Assembly (NCBI GenBank): GCA_016935195.1
Contig: JAFGRL010000089.1
Location: 1 to 64,000, forward strand
From: Sedimentisphaerales bacterium
GTDB taxonomy: Bacteria; Planctomycetota; Phycisphaerae; Sedimentisphaerales; Anaerobacaceae
Reading direction: 5' to 3'
DNA length: 64,000 nt
The translations under genes were made by a program, and so were the position numbers. The notes beneath the pieces were generated by a model. That model made no database searches, was not told where the DNA came from, and worked only from the letters and a program-made list of their open reading frames with translations. The number at the start of each line of letters is the position of its first letter. Positions within the stretch are counted from its first letter, which is position 1. Below, piece after piece: positions 8,185 through 17,295 of this stretch.

Positions 8185-8214
8185 GAAATTCTCCTTCTTA
8201 AAACGCAGTCAACA

Positions 8215-10341
8215 TTAAAGCAATTTTTCCATTCTGGTAACAAGCTCATCTGCGAGCCTGGTTTTTGTAATTATATGCTGCCTGATTTCACTGACAAATC
8301 TGTTATCATCAAATCTGCCCCTGACCTGCTCAAAGTCAGCTTGTTTGCTTTCTCTGTCGCCATCGAGACCGTAGCCGATTCTGGCCGTAGCAGTGAATTC
8401 CTTTCTGGAATCGGCAAAAAGCTTTTCGTCAAGCTCAACCACCGATTCTTTCCACTTATTTATCAAATTAATAATATCTTTGCCTGTTATCCCGTCGGCT
8501 GCCTTACCAAGCTGCTGCTCCAGAATGTGCCGGGCCCATGCCCATTCGAATTTCGGATAGCTTTCGTGCATTGATTTGAAAGCTTCATCTACTTGTCGCA
8601 ATGCGTTGATGGCACCGGTTTCGATATCGTTAAGCATTTTATGTACCGCCTCTTCCGGTGCAAACAGACCGGCCAAATCCACCCATTTACCTCTGCCGAG
8701 TTCAGTTTGGGGCCGAAGATCTTCGACAAGCTCGTCTATATTTTTGAGCTGTTTGTCTTCTAACCGCTTAATAAGGCAGTTGCCAAGAAACTTGTAAATG
8801 CCTAACTGGTATAATTTGATACCCTCCTCTAATGATGAGTTCTTAATTTTTACACTATGATACGTGTAGTAATCGCTTGTTTCGCCTGATGTGGCTCTAA
8901 GCTCCTCGAGCAATCGTTGGCCGTTGAGCATTTTCTGAATTGTGTACGGGCTCAGGAGTTTGAAGTTAATATAATCAAGCTTTGTCGGATTCTTCCTCCT
9001 GTCGCGTCTGGGCCACTTTCTCGCATCTCGAACCGTACCAACGCTCCGGAGGTTTACTGCGGGAACAAGAATGCTTTCATCTTCATGCTCAATCAGATAC
9101 GAAAACGGCAAATCAGATGTATCTGAATTTCTATAGTGCCGGCCCATCACAACGGTAAAAGCTCCCACTTTAGCAGGCCAGAGAATATATGAATCACTAG
9201 CCGTTTTGGAACCTCTTTCGACAACACCCTGATGAACCGGGCCGAGCTTATACATATGATTGCTCTGATTCGAGCCGCTGCCGGCATTTAAGAACGAGAA
9301 AAGGCCCGCAATCAGCAATGTGGACTTATGATGCGTCACAGTATATGGGCCGGCAAATACCGAGCAGGCCTCCCCGTGAAAACCGCCGCAATTGGCAAAA
9401 TATATGGAATTCTCCGCAGAATAATGTTTGGCTAATACCGTTCCCTGGCCGACGAAGCATTTACATATAATCGTGCCGTCAGTTACCTTTGAGCCGCTGC
9501 AGCAGATGAAATCCTCGGCAATGACACTTGGCCCGATGTAAACAGGATCCTCCGGGCAGCTATTGACTGAACCATTCTCAAGCCTGTCAATCCCTTCAAT
9601 ATGGCATGCCGGACCAAGCTTGACATTCTTTATTGTCCTGCAGTTTATAAGCCTTGCCCGTTGGCCAACCAGGCCCACAGATGAAGTTACTGACTTAGTG
9701 TACTCAGCTATCATCTTCTTTAGATTGTCAATTACCCGGGGCCTGTTGCGATAACAGGCTATTATGTAAGCAGTGTGGGATGAGAGATTGTCGTATATAG
9801 GTATCTCTCTGCCGCCGGCTTCGTTAAGAACAGCGACTTCCGTGCCGTTGCCGAATGAACTTTCACCACCGACAGCTAACATATCCACGTTGTCAATAAC
9901 CACGTCATCTTCAATTGTGTAATTAGCTATGTAATTTTTAACCTCGTTGATATAGACATTGTTGCCAATCGTACAGTTATGTAATGATGCGTTACTTATG
10001 CCGGCAGGCTTCTTAACACCGCCGAAGAACTCGACCTGTTTTTTGAACACGCCAAGCCTGATATCACCCGAAAAGTACGTTGCACAAATCCAGGCCGGGT
10101 CAAAGCCTTCTGCCACCTCCACCTTCGACCAGTCATCACATCTGCAGCCCTGGTCAATTAACCTCGAAACCTCCCCAGCCGATAGTGAGCGAAAGCCGGC
10201 TTTATTTGGATTGTCTTGTAATATCACTTTTTTCTCTAAGCTCCGGGTTGCCTGAATACTTCGATTCTTTCTATTCCTACCCAAATTACTGGCTGACTCT
10301 TTAACAGGCTCGTCCCGTTTAGTCAATCTTTTTTGTTCCAT
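8215..10341 (-). CDS. DUF4954-family protein with left-handed beta-helix repeats
   Basis: The product is 708 residues from the second Met at 10341 (a Met six codons upstream is also possible; neither has a clear SD). The N-terminal segment LIDQGCRCDDWSKVEV followed by an isoleucine/valine-spaced hexapeptide-like region (CTIGNNVYINEV, YTIEDDVVID, YIGPSVIAED) resembles acyl- or nucleotidyl-transferase beta-helices. The C-terminal 250 residues look helical. The family (DUF4954) has no assigned function that I know of. Cotranscription with nagB suggests a role in hexosamine or UDP-sugar metabolism, which is inference. Confidence 0.8.
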   Translation of the reverse strand: MEQKRLTKRDEPVKESASNLGRNRKNRSIQATRSLEKKVILQDNPNKAGFRSLSAGEVSRLIDQGCRCDDWSKVEVAEGFDPAWICATYFSGDIRLGVFKKQVEFFGGVKKPAGISNASLHNCTIGNNVYINEVKNYIANYTIEDDVVIDNVDMLAVGGESSFGNGTEVAVLNEAGGREIPIYDNLSSHTAYIIACYRNRPRVIDNLKKMIAEYTKSVTSSVGLVGQRARLINCRTIKNVKLGPACHIEGIDRLENGSVNSCPEDPVYIGPSVIAEDFICCSGSKVTDGTIICKCFVGQGTVLAKHYSAENSIYFANCGGFHGEACSVFAGPYTVTHHKSTLLIAGLFSFLNAGSGSNQSNHMYKLGPVHQGVVERGSKTASDSYILWPAKVGAFTVVMGRHYRNSDTSDLPFSYLIEHEDESILVPAVNLRSVGTVRDARKWPRRDRRKNPTKLDYINFKLLSPYTIQKMLNGQRLLEELRATSGETSDYYTYHSVKIKNSSLEEGIKLYQLGIYKFLGNCLIKRLEDKQLKNIDELVEDLRPQTELGRGKWVDLAGLFAPEEAVHKMLNDIETGAINALRQVDEAFKSMHESYPKFEWAWARHILEQQLGKAADGITGKDIINLINKWKESVVELDEKLFADSRKEFTATARIGYGLDGDRESKQADFEQVRGRFDDNRFVSEIRQHIITKTRLADELVTRMEKLL

Positions 10342-10434
10342 ACCAAAACAATTTATCAAAACTTTTTTGAAATTTCAGGTCATTACGGTAAAATTCACCT
10401 GAAACAAGTGCTTTTAAAATGGCAGTTTAGTTAT

Positions 10435-10887
10435 ATGAATGTGCGAAAAGCTACAGTCGGAGATGTCAGGGCCATTTATGCCCTGATTAGCTCCCATGCC
10501 GAACTCGAGAGGATGTTGTTTCGCTCGATGGCCGATATTTACGAGAACCTTCAAAGCTTTGCTGTTGTCGAGCGCGACAACAGAGTACTCGGCTGTTGTG
10601 CCCTGCAGGTTATCTGGTCCGATCTGGCGGAAATAAAATCGTTGGCGGTTAATCAGGCAGATATCGGCTCGGGGATTGGCAAAATGTTAATTGCCCAGGC
10701 GCTCGAGCAGGCTCGTCAGCTCGGCATTAACAGAGTCTTCGCACTTACTTTAGAGCCCGAATTCTTTGAGAAACTGGGATTTGACGTAATCGATAAGTCC
10801 ACGCTGCCTATGAAGGTCTGGAGCGACTGTGCCCGCTGCCCAAAACAACAGCACTGTGACGAAATAGCAGTTGCACGCAATATTTGA
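10435..10887 (+). CDS. ArgA-like GNAT N-acetyltransferase (probable N-acetylglutamate synthase)
   Basis: Using the ATG at 10435 the protein has 150 residues; the frame upstream to 10333 overlaps the divergent gene and is not family sequence. The GNAT fold is visible: VRKATVGDVRAIYALI at the N-terminus, EIKSLAVNQADIGSGIGKML as the acetyl-CoA loop, and a C-terminal KVWSDCARCPKQQHCDEIAV. That last segment is typical of short stand-alone N-acetylglutamate synthases in arginine synthesis. No other arg gene is in the window, so substrate assignment rests on that tail motif. The four cysteines there could bind a metal. Confidence 0.72.
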   Translation: MNVRKATVGDVRAIYALISSHAELERMLFRSMADIYENLQSFAVVERDNRVLGCCALQVIWSDLAEIKSLAVNQADIGSGIGKMLIAQALEQARQLGINRVFALTLEPEFFEKLGFDVIDKSTLPMKVWSDCARCPKQQHCDEIAVARNI

Positions 10888-10945
10888 CTATTCGAACCAC
10901 AAAAATCGTGCAGCCAAACCCATCTTCCATTATAATATTGTTATT

Positions 10946-11527
10946 ATGAAGTTGCCTGAGCTAAGCGACAGCAGTAAATATGTCGGCCTGTATGTGATTG
11001 ATTTTGGCGATCACTGTGCGGTTGGTTTTACTGCACAGGAGGTTGCCGAACTTACCGAAAGCGAGAAATACAAGGACTGTAAAGTCTATAAGATACACAG
11101 GGCATACCCCGACGGCAGATTGGAATTAAAGGGCATAAGGGCCGAGATTTTCCGGCTTGAGGCAGGCATGTTTTTCTATTCCACAACTCTCGCTGCAGCC
11201 CGAAAAAACTTTGAAAACCTGACATCCTTAGCAGGCAAATCCCTTCCCCCTTGCCGTGCGAAGCTGCATTTAGCAAGATACGAAGACGATAATTTTGCTG
11301 TCGCTCTCATTTATCCTGCTGAGTATGATGATGAAATAAGTCGATGGCTTTCTGACATCCAGTACAAGACCAACGGCGCTGCTCAAGGGGGCATTCAGGC
11401 TGTGCAAAGATACTACGATGCGAAATTGACTATCCTCGAGAGACATCAATTATTTGCCAAAACCGGATTACAGAGCAGAACCGGCCGAAAACTATTTGAT
11501 GGCTTAAAATCAGCCGTGCAACGATAA
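10946..11527 (+). CDS. Conserved hypothetical protein
   Basis: This 193-residue cytoplasmic protein has no family I can name. The ATG at 10946 is chosen because the longer frame (from 10871) overlaps the end of the acetyltransferase gene. It begins YVGLYVIDFGDHCAVGFTAQEVAEL, has a mixed alpha/beta middle (CKVYKIHRAYPDGRLELKG, HLARYEDDNFAVALIYP) and a helical end. No signal peptide or membrane segment is seen. Base and codon use match the neighbours. It lies 58 bp after the acetyltransferase and may be cotranscribed. Confidence 0.7.
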   Translation: MKLPELSDSSKYVGLYVIDFGDHCAVGFTAQEVAELTESEKYKDCKVYKIHRAYPDGRLELKGIRAEIFRLEAGMFFYSTTLAAARKNFENLTSLAGKSLPPCRAKLHLARYEDDNFAVALIYPAEYDDEISRWLSDIQYKTNGAAQGGIQAVQRYYDAKLTILERHQLFAKTGLQSRTGRKLFDGLKSAVQR

Positions 11528-11563
11528 TTAGTCGCAGGGAACTTTACTTGATAAGTCATAACA

Positions 11564-11764
11564 ATGTCTTTTCGTAAAAAGCTTAACACATTTTTTGGGT
11601 TAATAGCAGGTTTATTGCTTGCTGTATTCGGCAAATCGCCAGCCAAGCCGACCGGCAAGGATTTCAGGGATGCTGACTTTAGAACCAGTACACAGCATTT
11701 GGGCTTGAGATTTACCGAGCGAATTCGCAACATCTTCAGGCTAAGGTGGATAAGGAAAAGTTAG
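11564..11764 (+). CDS. Small single-span membrane protein
   Basis: The 66-residue protein has one hydrophobic helix, FFGLIAGLLLAVFG (10-23), then a polar section (KDFRDADFRTSTQHLGLRF) and a basic C-terminus. It lies 36 bp after one gene and 35 bp before the ribonucleotide reductase gene on the same strand. I recognise no family. The clear transmembrane-plus-basic-tail design and tight spacing favour a real gene over a chance frame, although its SD is weak. Confidence 0.55.
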   Translation: MSFRKKLNTFFGLIAGLLLAVFGKSPAKPTGKDFRDADFRTSTQHLGLRFTERIRNIFRLRWIRKS

Positions 11765-11799
11765 TTTTGATAATACTTTTTTGGTTGTGAAAATTACTT

Positions 11800-13650
11800 A
11801 TGGAGCAATTTAGCCCAACATCGCCGCCAGGTAAGCCTCCGGCGCTGACTGAAAATGCCTTGACTGTGCTCAAAAGCCGGTACCTGGTCAAGGATCAGCA
11901 GGGCAAATGTATTGAAACACCAGCAGAGCTTTTTGCCAGAGTGGCTCTGGCGGCTGCCCAGGCCGAAACAAAATACGGTACCGGCGCCGGTGAAGTGAAC
12001 ACCTGGCACAGCAGGTACTACGAGCTAATGGCCTCGCTTCGGTTTTTGCCAAATTCTCCTGCCCTTATGAACGCTAACCGGCCGGGCAGTATGCTCAGTG
12101 CCTGCTTCGTACTGCCGATTGATGACAGCATCGAGGACATCTTCGAAACCATTAAACAGACTGCGCTAATTCAAAAAGCCGGCGGCGGAACGGGTTTTTC
12201 CTTTGATAAGCTGCGCCCGACAGGCGACCGCGTTGCCTCCAGCGGAGGAACAACCTCCGGACCAATCAGCTTCTGGAAAGTCTTCTCACAGACTACCGAT
12301 GCAATCCAGCAGGGTGCATTCAGAAGAGGTGCAAATATGGGTATGATGGGTGTCGAGCATCCTGATATCCTTAAATTCTTACATGCAAAACAAGACCTCA
12401 AGGCCTTTACTAACTTCAATATTTCCGTCAAGATTACTGACGATTGGATGAAACAGCTTATAAAGTCCGGCCAATCCCTGCACGTCGTAAAAAATCCACG
12501 CACCGGCCAAAGATACCTGCTGCCTCGCAATATTGACATTGGCGGCTACACTATAAATGACCTTTACGCGATAAAGGGTAAATCCAAACCACCGTCGGGA
12601 CAGCACCGACAATTTTATAAAGTCGTAGACATCTGGAAAATGATTGTCAGTTGCGCCCACAAAACCGGTGAGCCTGGTGTCGTATTCATCGACCGAATCA
12701 ACCGAGACAACCCTACACCTTCTTTAGGAATGATAGAAGCGACAAATCCCTGTGGTGAGCAGCCTTTGCTGGCCTTTGAGGCCTGCACGCTCGGCAGTAT
12801 AAACCTCGCAAAATTTGTCACCGGCACAGAAGGACAACGCGATATTGACTGGCCTGAACTGGCTAAAACAGTCAAACTCGCCGTTCGTTTCCTGGATAAT
12901 ATCATCGACCTCTGTAGTTATCCTGTCATAGATACTACCCGGCTGGCACTGGCCAATCGCAAAATCGGCTTAGGAATTATGGGCTTTGCAGATTGTCTCT
13001 TTATGCTCGGCAACCCTTACGATTCACAAAAGGGTGTCGAATTTGGCAGTGCCGTTATGGAGTTCATTAACAAAAACGCACGCAATGCAAGCAGCGAGCT
13101 TGCCGACCTTAGGGGCCCGTTCCCAAACTGGAGCCAGAGCACCTGGCGCACCGAAAGAAACAAAAGGGTACGAAATGCATCTATAACCTGCGTCGCTCCA
13201 ACCGGAACCATCAGCATAATAGCAGATTGCTCCTGTGGTATCGAGCCGGTGTTTTCCCCCGTATTTGTACGCCAGGTCCTAAATGGTGCGAAGATGCTGG
13301 AGGTTAACCCGATTTTCAGGCAAATTGCACAAAAGGCAGGCTTGTACAATCAAGCCCTTGAAAAGCGGATTCTCCGAGCCGGCAGCATTCAAAAAATTGC
13401 GAAGATACCCTCCGGAATACGAAAAATCTTCAAATCCGCTTACGATATCTCACCCAACTGGCACATCAGGATGCAGGCAGCCTTTCAGCAGCACTGTGAT
13501 GCAGCGGTCAGCAAAACCATAAATTTTCCGACCAAAGCAACACTTTCAGCCGTCGATAAGGCCTATCGCCTGGCTTACGAGCTTGGCTGCAAAGGTATAA
13601 CCATTTATCGCAAAAACAGCCGTGCCCAGGAACCTATGAGCCTGGATTAA
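11800..13650 (+). CDS. nrdJ: Adenosylcobalamin-dependent ribonucleotide reductase (class II), short form
   Basis: The protein has 616 residues and reduces ribonucleotides to deoxyribonucleotides by a B12-derived radical. The catalytic set is present: Cys102 (MLSACFVLP) and Cys329 (EACTLGSIN) as the active-site disulfide pair, and Cys318 in NPCGEQPL as the thiyl cysteine, with the 11-residue spacing known from Lactobacillus NrdJ. The signature KAGGGTGFSFDKLRP is also present. The protein ends a few residues after ITIYRKNSR and lacks the C-terminal CxxC tail that many class II enzymes use to regenerate the active-site disulfide. No continuation exists in other frames. A hairpin terminator follows at 13823. 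Confidence 0.93.
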   Translation: MEQFSPTSPPGKPPALTENALTVLKSRYLVKDQQGKCIETPAELFARVALAAAQAETKYGTGAGEVNTWHSRYYELMASLRFLPNSPALMNANRPGSMLSACFVLPIDDSIEDIFETIKQTALIQKAGGGTGFSFDKLRPTGDRVASSGGTTSGPISFWKVFSQTTDAIQQGAFRRGANMGMMGVEHPDILKFLHAKQDLKAFTNFNISVKITDDWMKQLIKSGQSLHVVKNPRTGQRYLLPRNIDIGGYTINDLYAIKGKSKPPSGQHRQFYKVVDIWKMIVSCAHKTGEPGVVFIDRINRDNPTPSLGMIEATNPCGEQPLLAFEACTLGSINLAKFVTGTEGQRDIDWPELAKTVKLAVRFLDNIIDLCSYPVIDTTRLALANRKIGLGIMGFADCLFMLGNPYDSQKGVEFGSAVMEFINKNARNASSELADLRGPFPNWSQSTWRTERNKRVRNASITCVAPTGTISIIADCSCGIEPVFSPVFVRQVLNGAKMLEVNPIFRQIAQKAGLYNQALEKRILRAGSIQKIAKIPSGIRKIFKSAYDISPNWHIRMQAAFQQHCDAAVSKTINFPTKATLSAVDKAYRLAYELGCKGITIYRKNSRAQEPMSLD

Positions 13651-13822
13651 CAAACAGCCCGGCCCTAAGGTTCAAATCCGCCTGGGGTCAAAAAAAGAAC
13701 ATTTCCTCAACCAAAGCGTATATTTTAACAGAAGCGGTAAAATGGCAACTTTAGCTAAAGCTATCGAGAGATTGTGCCGATAATAAAAAAAATTCTGACA
13801 GTTTTTCTCCCCTCCGGAAAAT

Positions 13823-13857
13823 ATCGGGCAACCCAAAATTGCCCGATGTTTTCTTTT
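13823..13857 (+). terminator. Bidirectional intrinsic terminator
   Basis: A perfect 9-bp stem ATCGGGCAA/TTGCCCGAT (13823-13831 and 13839-13847) with a 7-nt loop is followed by GTTTTCTTTT. It lies 170 bp after nrdJ and overlaps the stop codon of the convergent minus-strand gene, whose transcript would also meet a short T run, so it can serve both directions. Confidence 0.8.
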
Positions 13858-14299
13858 ATGCCAGATTGGTACTTTTTTTTATAACCGCTTTACATTTTGC
13901 CTTACCACATTGGCTCAAATCAATATCATAATCAAATCCTAGAGGCTCAAACGCTCTTCTATAAAGTGTGTCACAATGTTCACAATAGAATTCATAAGGC
14001 TCGATGTGCTTTTCTTTCAGCAATCTGCCCATACTTGGGCAATATCGCATTTCTATTGATAAAACGCTATTATCTTCATCAAGTTCCATACGGAAATCAG
14101 CAGCTTCTTCGTTATGGGTATGGTTAAAATACTCAAAACAACCTGCCAAACCTTTTTTTGCTGCCAAATGACGAAGATTATTCAAACAGGCGTCTGATAC
14201 GTTTTCCCAGAATTTTACAACAGCTTTTTTGCCGCCTTTTTTGTCAAGGAATTTAAATAATTCGTTATATGCAGGTATAAATTCAGTGCAAGATATCAT
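13856..14299 (-). CDS. Cysteine-rich small protein, paralog of its upstream neighbour
   Basis: The protein has 147 residues from the ATG at 14299, preferred because AAGGAG lies 5 nt upstream and the ATGA overlaps the upstream stop (the frame also reaches 14329). Cysteines cluster in RYCPSMGRL, FYCEHCDTLY and LSQCGKAKCK. It aligns by eye with the adjacent 167-residue protein over the CP..L, (F)C, GYD/GFD and C-terminal C positions, so the pair arose by duplication. The pattern recalls L-2-amino-thiazoline-4-carboxylic acid hydrolase-like proteins (PF14196), a low-confidence guess. It is the last gene of a three-gene operon headed by a DapA-like aldolase. Confidence 0.75.
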   Translation of the reverse strand: MISCTEFIPAYNELFKFLDKKGGKKAVVKFWENVSDACLNNLRHLAAKKGLAGCFEYFNHTHNEEAADFRMELDEDNSVLSIEMRYCPSMGRLLKEKHIEPYEFYCEHCDTLYRRAFEPLGFDYDIDLSQCGKAKCKAVIKKSTNLA

Positions 14300-14799
14300 T
14301 TTTGCTCCTTCCAGAACTTTTGAATGCATTTGCCTTTGCCTGGTTTATATTCACAGCTACAATCATACCCTGCTGGCTGACAAATCGTCTTATTGACAAC
14401 CTTGGTCGTCAGACAAAATTTATCTGTAAAAAACATATCCCTGGTTTTCAGGTGTGCGATGGCTGGGCATTGTTTGACTACCAGAACCAGCTTATCATCT
14501 TCATAGCTAATATTGAATTTACCATCTTCTCTGGTAAAAACTTCCCGCCAATGGTTTTCTAAGGCCTTTAAGCCTTCACTTTTAAGCTTTTGGGTTAGCG
14601 GCAAAAAATATGTCTTTGCTACCTGTTGAAGATATTGCTCAACAGAACCAAGCCCATAATTATCTTCAAGGTATTTTATTACGTAACACAAAGTACCATG
14701 AAAATCTTTGTGCATATATTCATTTTCTGAAGCTTTGCGGTCTATTACTTTTATCTTTTCTGATTTGTTTTTCATTTTCAATCTAAAGGCATCTGTCAC
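14296..14799 (-). CDS. Cysteine-rich protein, possible ATC-hydrolase-like family
   Basis: The 167-residue protein starts at a GTG (14799) that overlaps the stop of the aldolase gene; an internal ATG at 14775 is the alternative, and neither has a strong SD. A helical N-terminal part (DFHGTLCYVIKYLEDNYG) leads to VKQCPAIAHL and a cysteine-rich end (KFCLTTKVV, ICQPAGYDCSCEY, GKGKCIQKFW). It overlaps by 4 bp both the upstream aldolase gene and its own downstream paralog, indicating translational coupling. I cannot assign a reaction. The conserved cysteines suggest metal binding or cysteine catalysis. Confidence 0.75.
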   Translation of the reverse strand: MTDAFRLKMKNKSEKIKVIDRKASENEYMHKDFHGTLCYVIKYLEDNYGLGSVEQYLQQVAKTYFLPLTQKLKSEGLKALENHWREVFTREDGKFNISYEDDKLVLVVKQCPAIAHLKTRDMFFTDKFCLTTKVVNKTICQPAGYDCSCEYKPGKGKCIQKFWKEQK

Positions 14800-15731
14800 G
14801 GAAACAAGGTATCTTTTTCTTTCTCGATCATCACATCAATTTTCTTTTTTGTCGTCTCTGATAACGGATAGTTTAGATAACCGGTTGTCGTACTAAAGAT
14901 ACCCATCTTGACCAGAGTATATTTTAAACCTGTAAGCCAGCTTGTTATTTTTTTACCACCATAGACAGTATAGTTTATTTTGTCACAATGCTTCTGGAGT
15001 TTTTCGAGTTTTGCCCAATCTCTCTGTTTTGCTGTTTCAATCATTTGATTTGTAAGATGGCCTATCACAATTCCACCTCCAGCCAAAATACCTGTATAGC
15101 CTGTCTTAAGAGCCGGGACCATACCAAGCTCAACACCTGTCATAATAGTAAGGTCATTGCGTTTTTTGGCTGCCGACAAAGCTATCTGCATTATTTGTTC
15201 ATTGGCGGAAGAGTCCTTGAACATGCAAACATTAGGATGAGTGAGTATCCGCTTATAAAACTTTACAGGCACCTGCTTAGCACCTCTGCAATAAATACAT
15301 ACAGGAAGCTTAGATTTCTCAATCGATTCCATATAATACTTAAGCATATCATCTTGCTGGCCTATACAATTGATAAACCACGGTTCTGCTATAACTGCAA
15401 TGTCTGCTCCGAGTGATTCAATTGCCTTGATATTTTCCAGCACCTTAGCATACGAATTATCTGTAACCTGCACAGCAACAGCCATTTTGCTGTTATTGCT
15501 TTTTACAACTGTCTGAACTAAAAGACCAAGATCATCTTTAGGTAAAAAAGGCCCTTCACCACAAGTACCGCCGATAAAGATACCTTTCTGTCCAAGGCGA
15601 ATATGGTGCATGACCATCCTTCTAACAGAGGTTCTGTCTATCTTAAATTTTTTTGTCAACGGAGTAGGAGATGCCGACCATGCTCCGGATAGATTGTTTT
15701 GAATTTTTTTCATTAATAGCAATTCTTTCAT
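14796..15731 (-). CDS. Dihydrodipicolinate synthase-family aldolase/lyase (DapA-like)
   Basis: The protein has 311 residues of the class I aldolase DapA/NanA family. The Schiff-base lysine is Lys172 in CMFKDSS and the catalytic tyrosine is Tyr147 in VCIYCRG. The usual GGTCGEGPFL phosphate-loop equivalent is at 54-63. True DapA carries GTTGE and IYNVP-type motifs; the departures and the gene partners suggest a different keto-acid substrate. A start at Met7 (15713) is also possible. Two paralogous cysteine-rich genes follow with 4-bp overlaps, so the three products probably act in one pathway. Confidence 0.85.
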   Translation of the reverse strand: MKELLLMKKIQNNLSGAWSASPTPLTKKFKIDRTSVRRMVMHHIRLGQKGIFIGGTCGEGPFLPKDDLGLLVQTVVKSNNSKMAVAVQVTDNSYAKVLENIKAIESLGADIAVIAEPWFINCIGQQDDMLKYYMESIEKSKLPVCIYCRGAKQVPVKFYKRILTHPNVCMFKDSSANEQIMQIALSAAKKRNDLTIMTGVELGMVPALKTGYTGILAGGGIVIGHLTNQMIETAKQRDWAKLEKLQKHCDKINYTVYGGKKITSWLTGLKYTLVKMGIFSTTTGYLNYPLSETTKKKIDVMIEKEKDTLFP

Positions 15732-15966
15732 TTACTATAGTGTAAAGTCAGCTCTACCCATACTATTTCCAGTTTTTTCACATCAATCGTAGAATCCGTT
15801 ATGTTGTCTCGTCAATTTGGCACATAAATATATCTCACAGCTTAAGAACTTGTACAAGGCGAAATGCTCACTGTCGCTTCTGTGTCAGCTAAAACATCCA
15901 GCGGAATCTGCCAGACCTAAATCAAAGGATACTCGCTCTCTGTCAATTTCGAATCTCTGGTTAAGA

Positions 15967-17295
15967 TTAGAAGATGTCCAGGTAAGTATCAATCTCCCAC
16001 TTGGTAACCTGCTTCTTGAACTGGCTCCATTCCTTGGTTTTTACATCTATGTAAACCTCGAGCAGGTGTTTTCCGAGCACACTTTGGATTAGCTTGTCTT
16101 TTTTCAGCTCATCCATAGCCTCACGAAGAGAGCTCGGCAGCATGTCAATGCTTTTACTGAGCCGACTTTCATCATCGAGACTGTATACGTTTTCTTCAAC
16201 TGGCTCCGGCGGCTGCAGATTCTCTGTTATGCCGTTAAGGCCTGCCCGCAGCATAACCGCAAATGCCAAATAGGGATTGCAGGCTGGATCTGAGCATCGA
16301 AGCTCTATTCTTGCAGCTTCCTGTTTTGCCTTGAACCATTTTGGAACCCGCAGCAGCGCCGAGCGGTTCATTGCTGCCCAGGTTATGTAAACCGGCGCCT
16401 CAAATCCTGAAATCAATCTTTTGTACGAGTTTACCGTGGGGCAAATTACAGCACACATAGCTTTTATGTGTTTCATTTGGCCGGCGATAAAGCTATAAGC
16501 GGTTTTGGATAAGTTGTATTTGTGCTCTTTATCGTAAAAGGCATTAGTTTTCGATTTTGTGTCGAACAGGCTTTGGTGGACGTGCATGCCGGAGCCGGCC
16601 GCATCCATTATCGGCTTTGGCATAAAAGTTGCGTGAAGACCTGACATCTGAGCGATTTTCTTCGCACAATATTTCAGTGTCAAAACCTTGTCAGCTATAT
16701 CGAGACAACCACCGTAGTTAAAGTCTATTTCGTATTGGCCGAAACCAACTTCGTGATGGGATGCTTCAACTTTTATGCCGAAATATCCCAGTGCACCGAC
16801 AATTTTTTTGATTACCTGATAACCTTCGTGGGAGGAAAGATCGAAGTAGCTGCCGTAATCCAGTGGTGTGGTTCTTTTATCATTGGCGGCTCTAAAGAGA
16901 TAAAATTCCGGCTCAGGACCAACTTTATACTCAAATCCTTTTTTCTTCGCTTCGGTAATCGCCTGCTTTAAGATGAACCTCGGATCCCCCTCGAAGGGTT
17001 TACCATCAGGTCGGTAGATATCGCAGATAAATCTCGCTGTTTTGCCGTCTTCGGTAAGCCAGGGAATTGGAGCATATGTCGTCATATCCGGCTTTAGGAA
17101 TAAATCGCTTTCCTGAATCCTGGCAAAACCCTCGATTGAAGAGCCGTCGAACCAGACCCCGTTGACAGATGCATCCTCCAGGTCTTCAGCCGGTATGATG
17201 ATTTCCTTTGTAACACCCAATAGATCGGTGAATTGCAGCGTTATAAACTTAATTAGATCTTTTCTCACCTGCTCTAATACTTTTTTGACTTCCAT
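15967..17295 (-). CDS. glnA: Glutamine synthetase, type I
   Basis: The protein has 442 residues and catalyses ATP-dependent synthesis of glutamine from glutamate and ammonia. Type I signatures are visible: WFDGSSIEGF near the N-terminus, the metal-binding VGPEPEFYLF, AGSGMHVHQSLF and the glutamate-binding NRSALLRVP. The segment equivalent to the E. coli adenylylation loop reads ENVYSLDDES rather than the NLYDLP type. This fits the shorter GSI form that is usually controlled by feedback rather than adenylylation (inference). It has its own region; the flanking minus-strand genes are 235 and 169 bp away. Confidence 0.95.
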   Translation of the reverse strand: MEVKKVLEQVRKDLIKFITLQFTDLLGVTKEIIIPAEDLEDASVNGVWFDGSSIEGFARIQESDLFLKPDMTTYAPIPWLTEDGKTARFICDIYRPDGKPFEGDPRFILKQAITEAKKKGFEYKVGPEPEFYLFRAANDKRTTPLDYGSYFDLSSHEGYQVIKKIVGALGYFGIKVEASHHEVGFGQYEIDFNYGGCLDIADKVLTLKYCAKKIAQMSGLHATFMPKPIMDAAGSGMHVHQSLFDTKSKTNAFYDKEHKYNLSKTAYSFIAGQMKHIKAMCAVICPTVNSYKRLISGFEAPVYITWAAMNRSALLRVPKWFKAKQEAARIELRCSDPACNPYLAFAVMLRAGLNGITENLQPPEPVEENVYSLDDESRLSKSIDMLPSSLREAMDELKKDKLIQSVLGKHLLEVYIDVKTKEWSQFKKQVTKWEIDTYLDIF

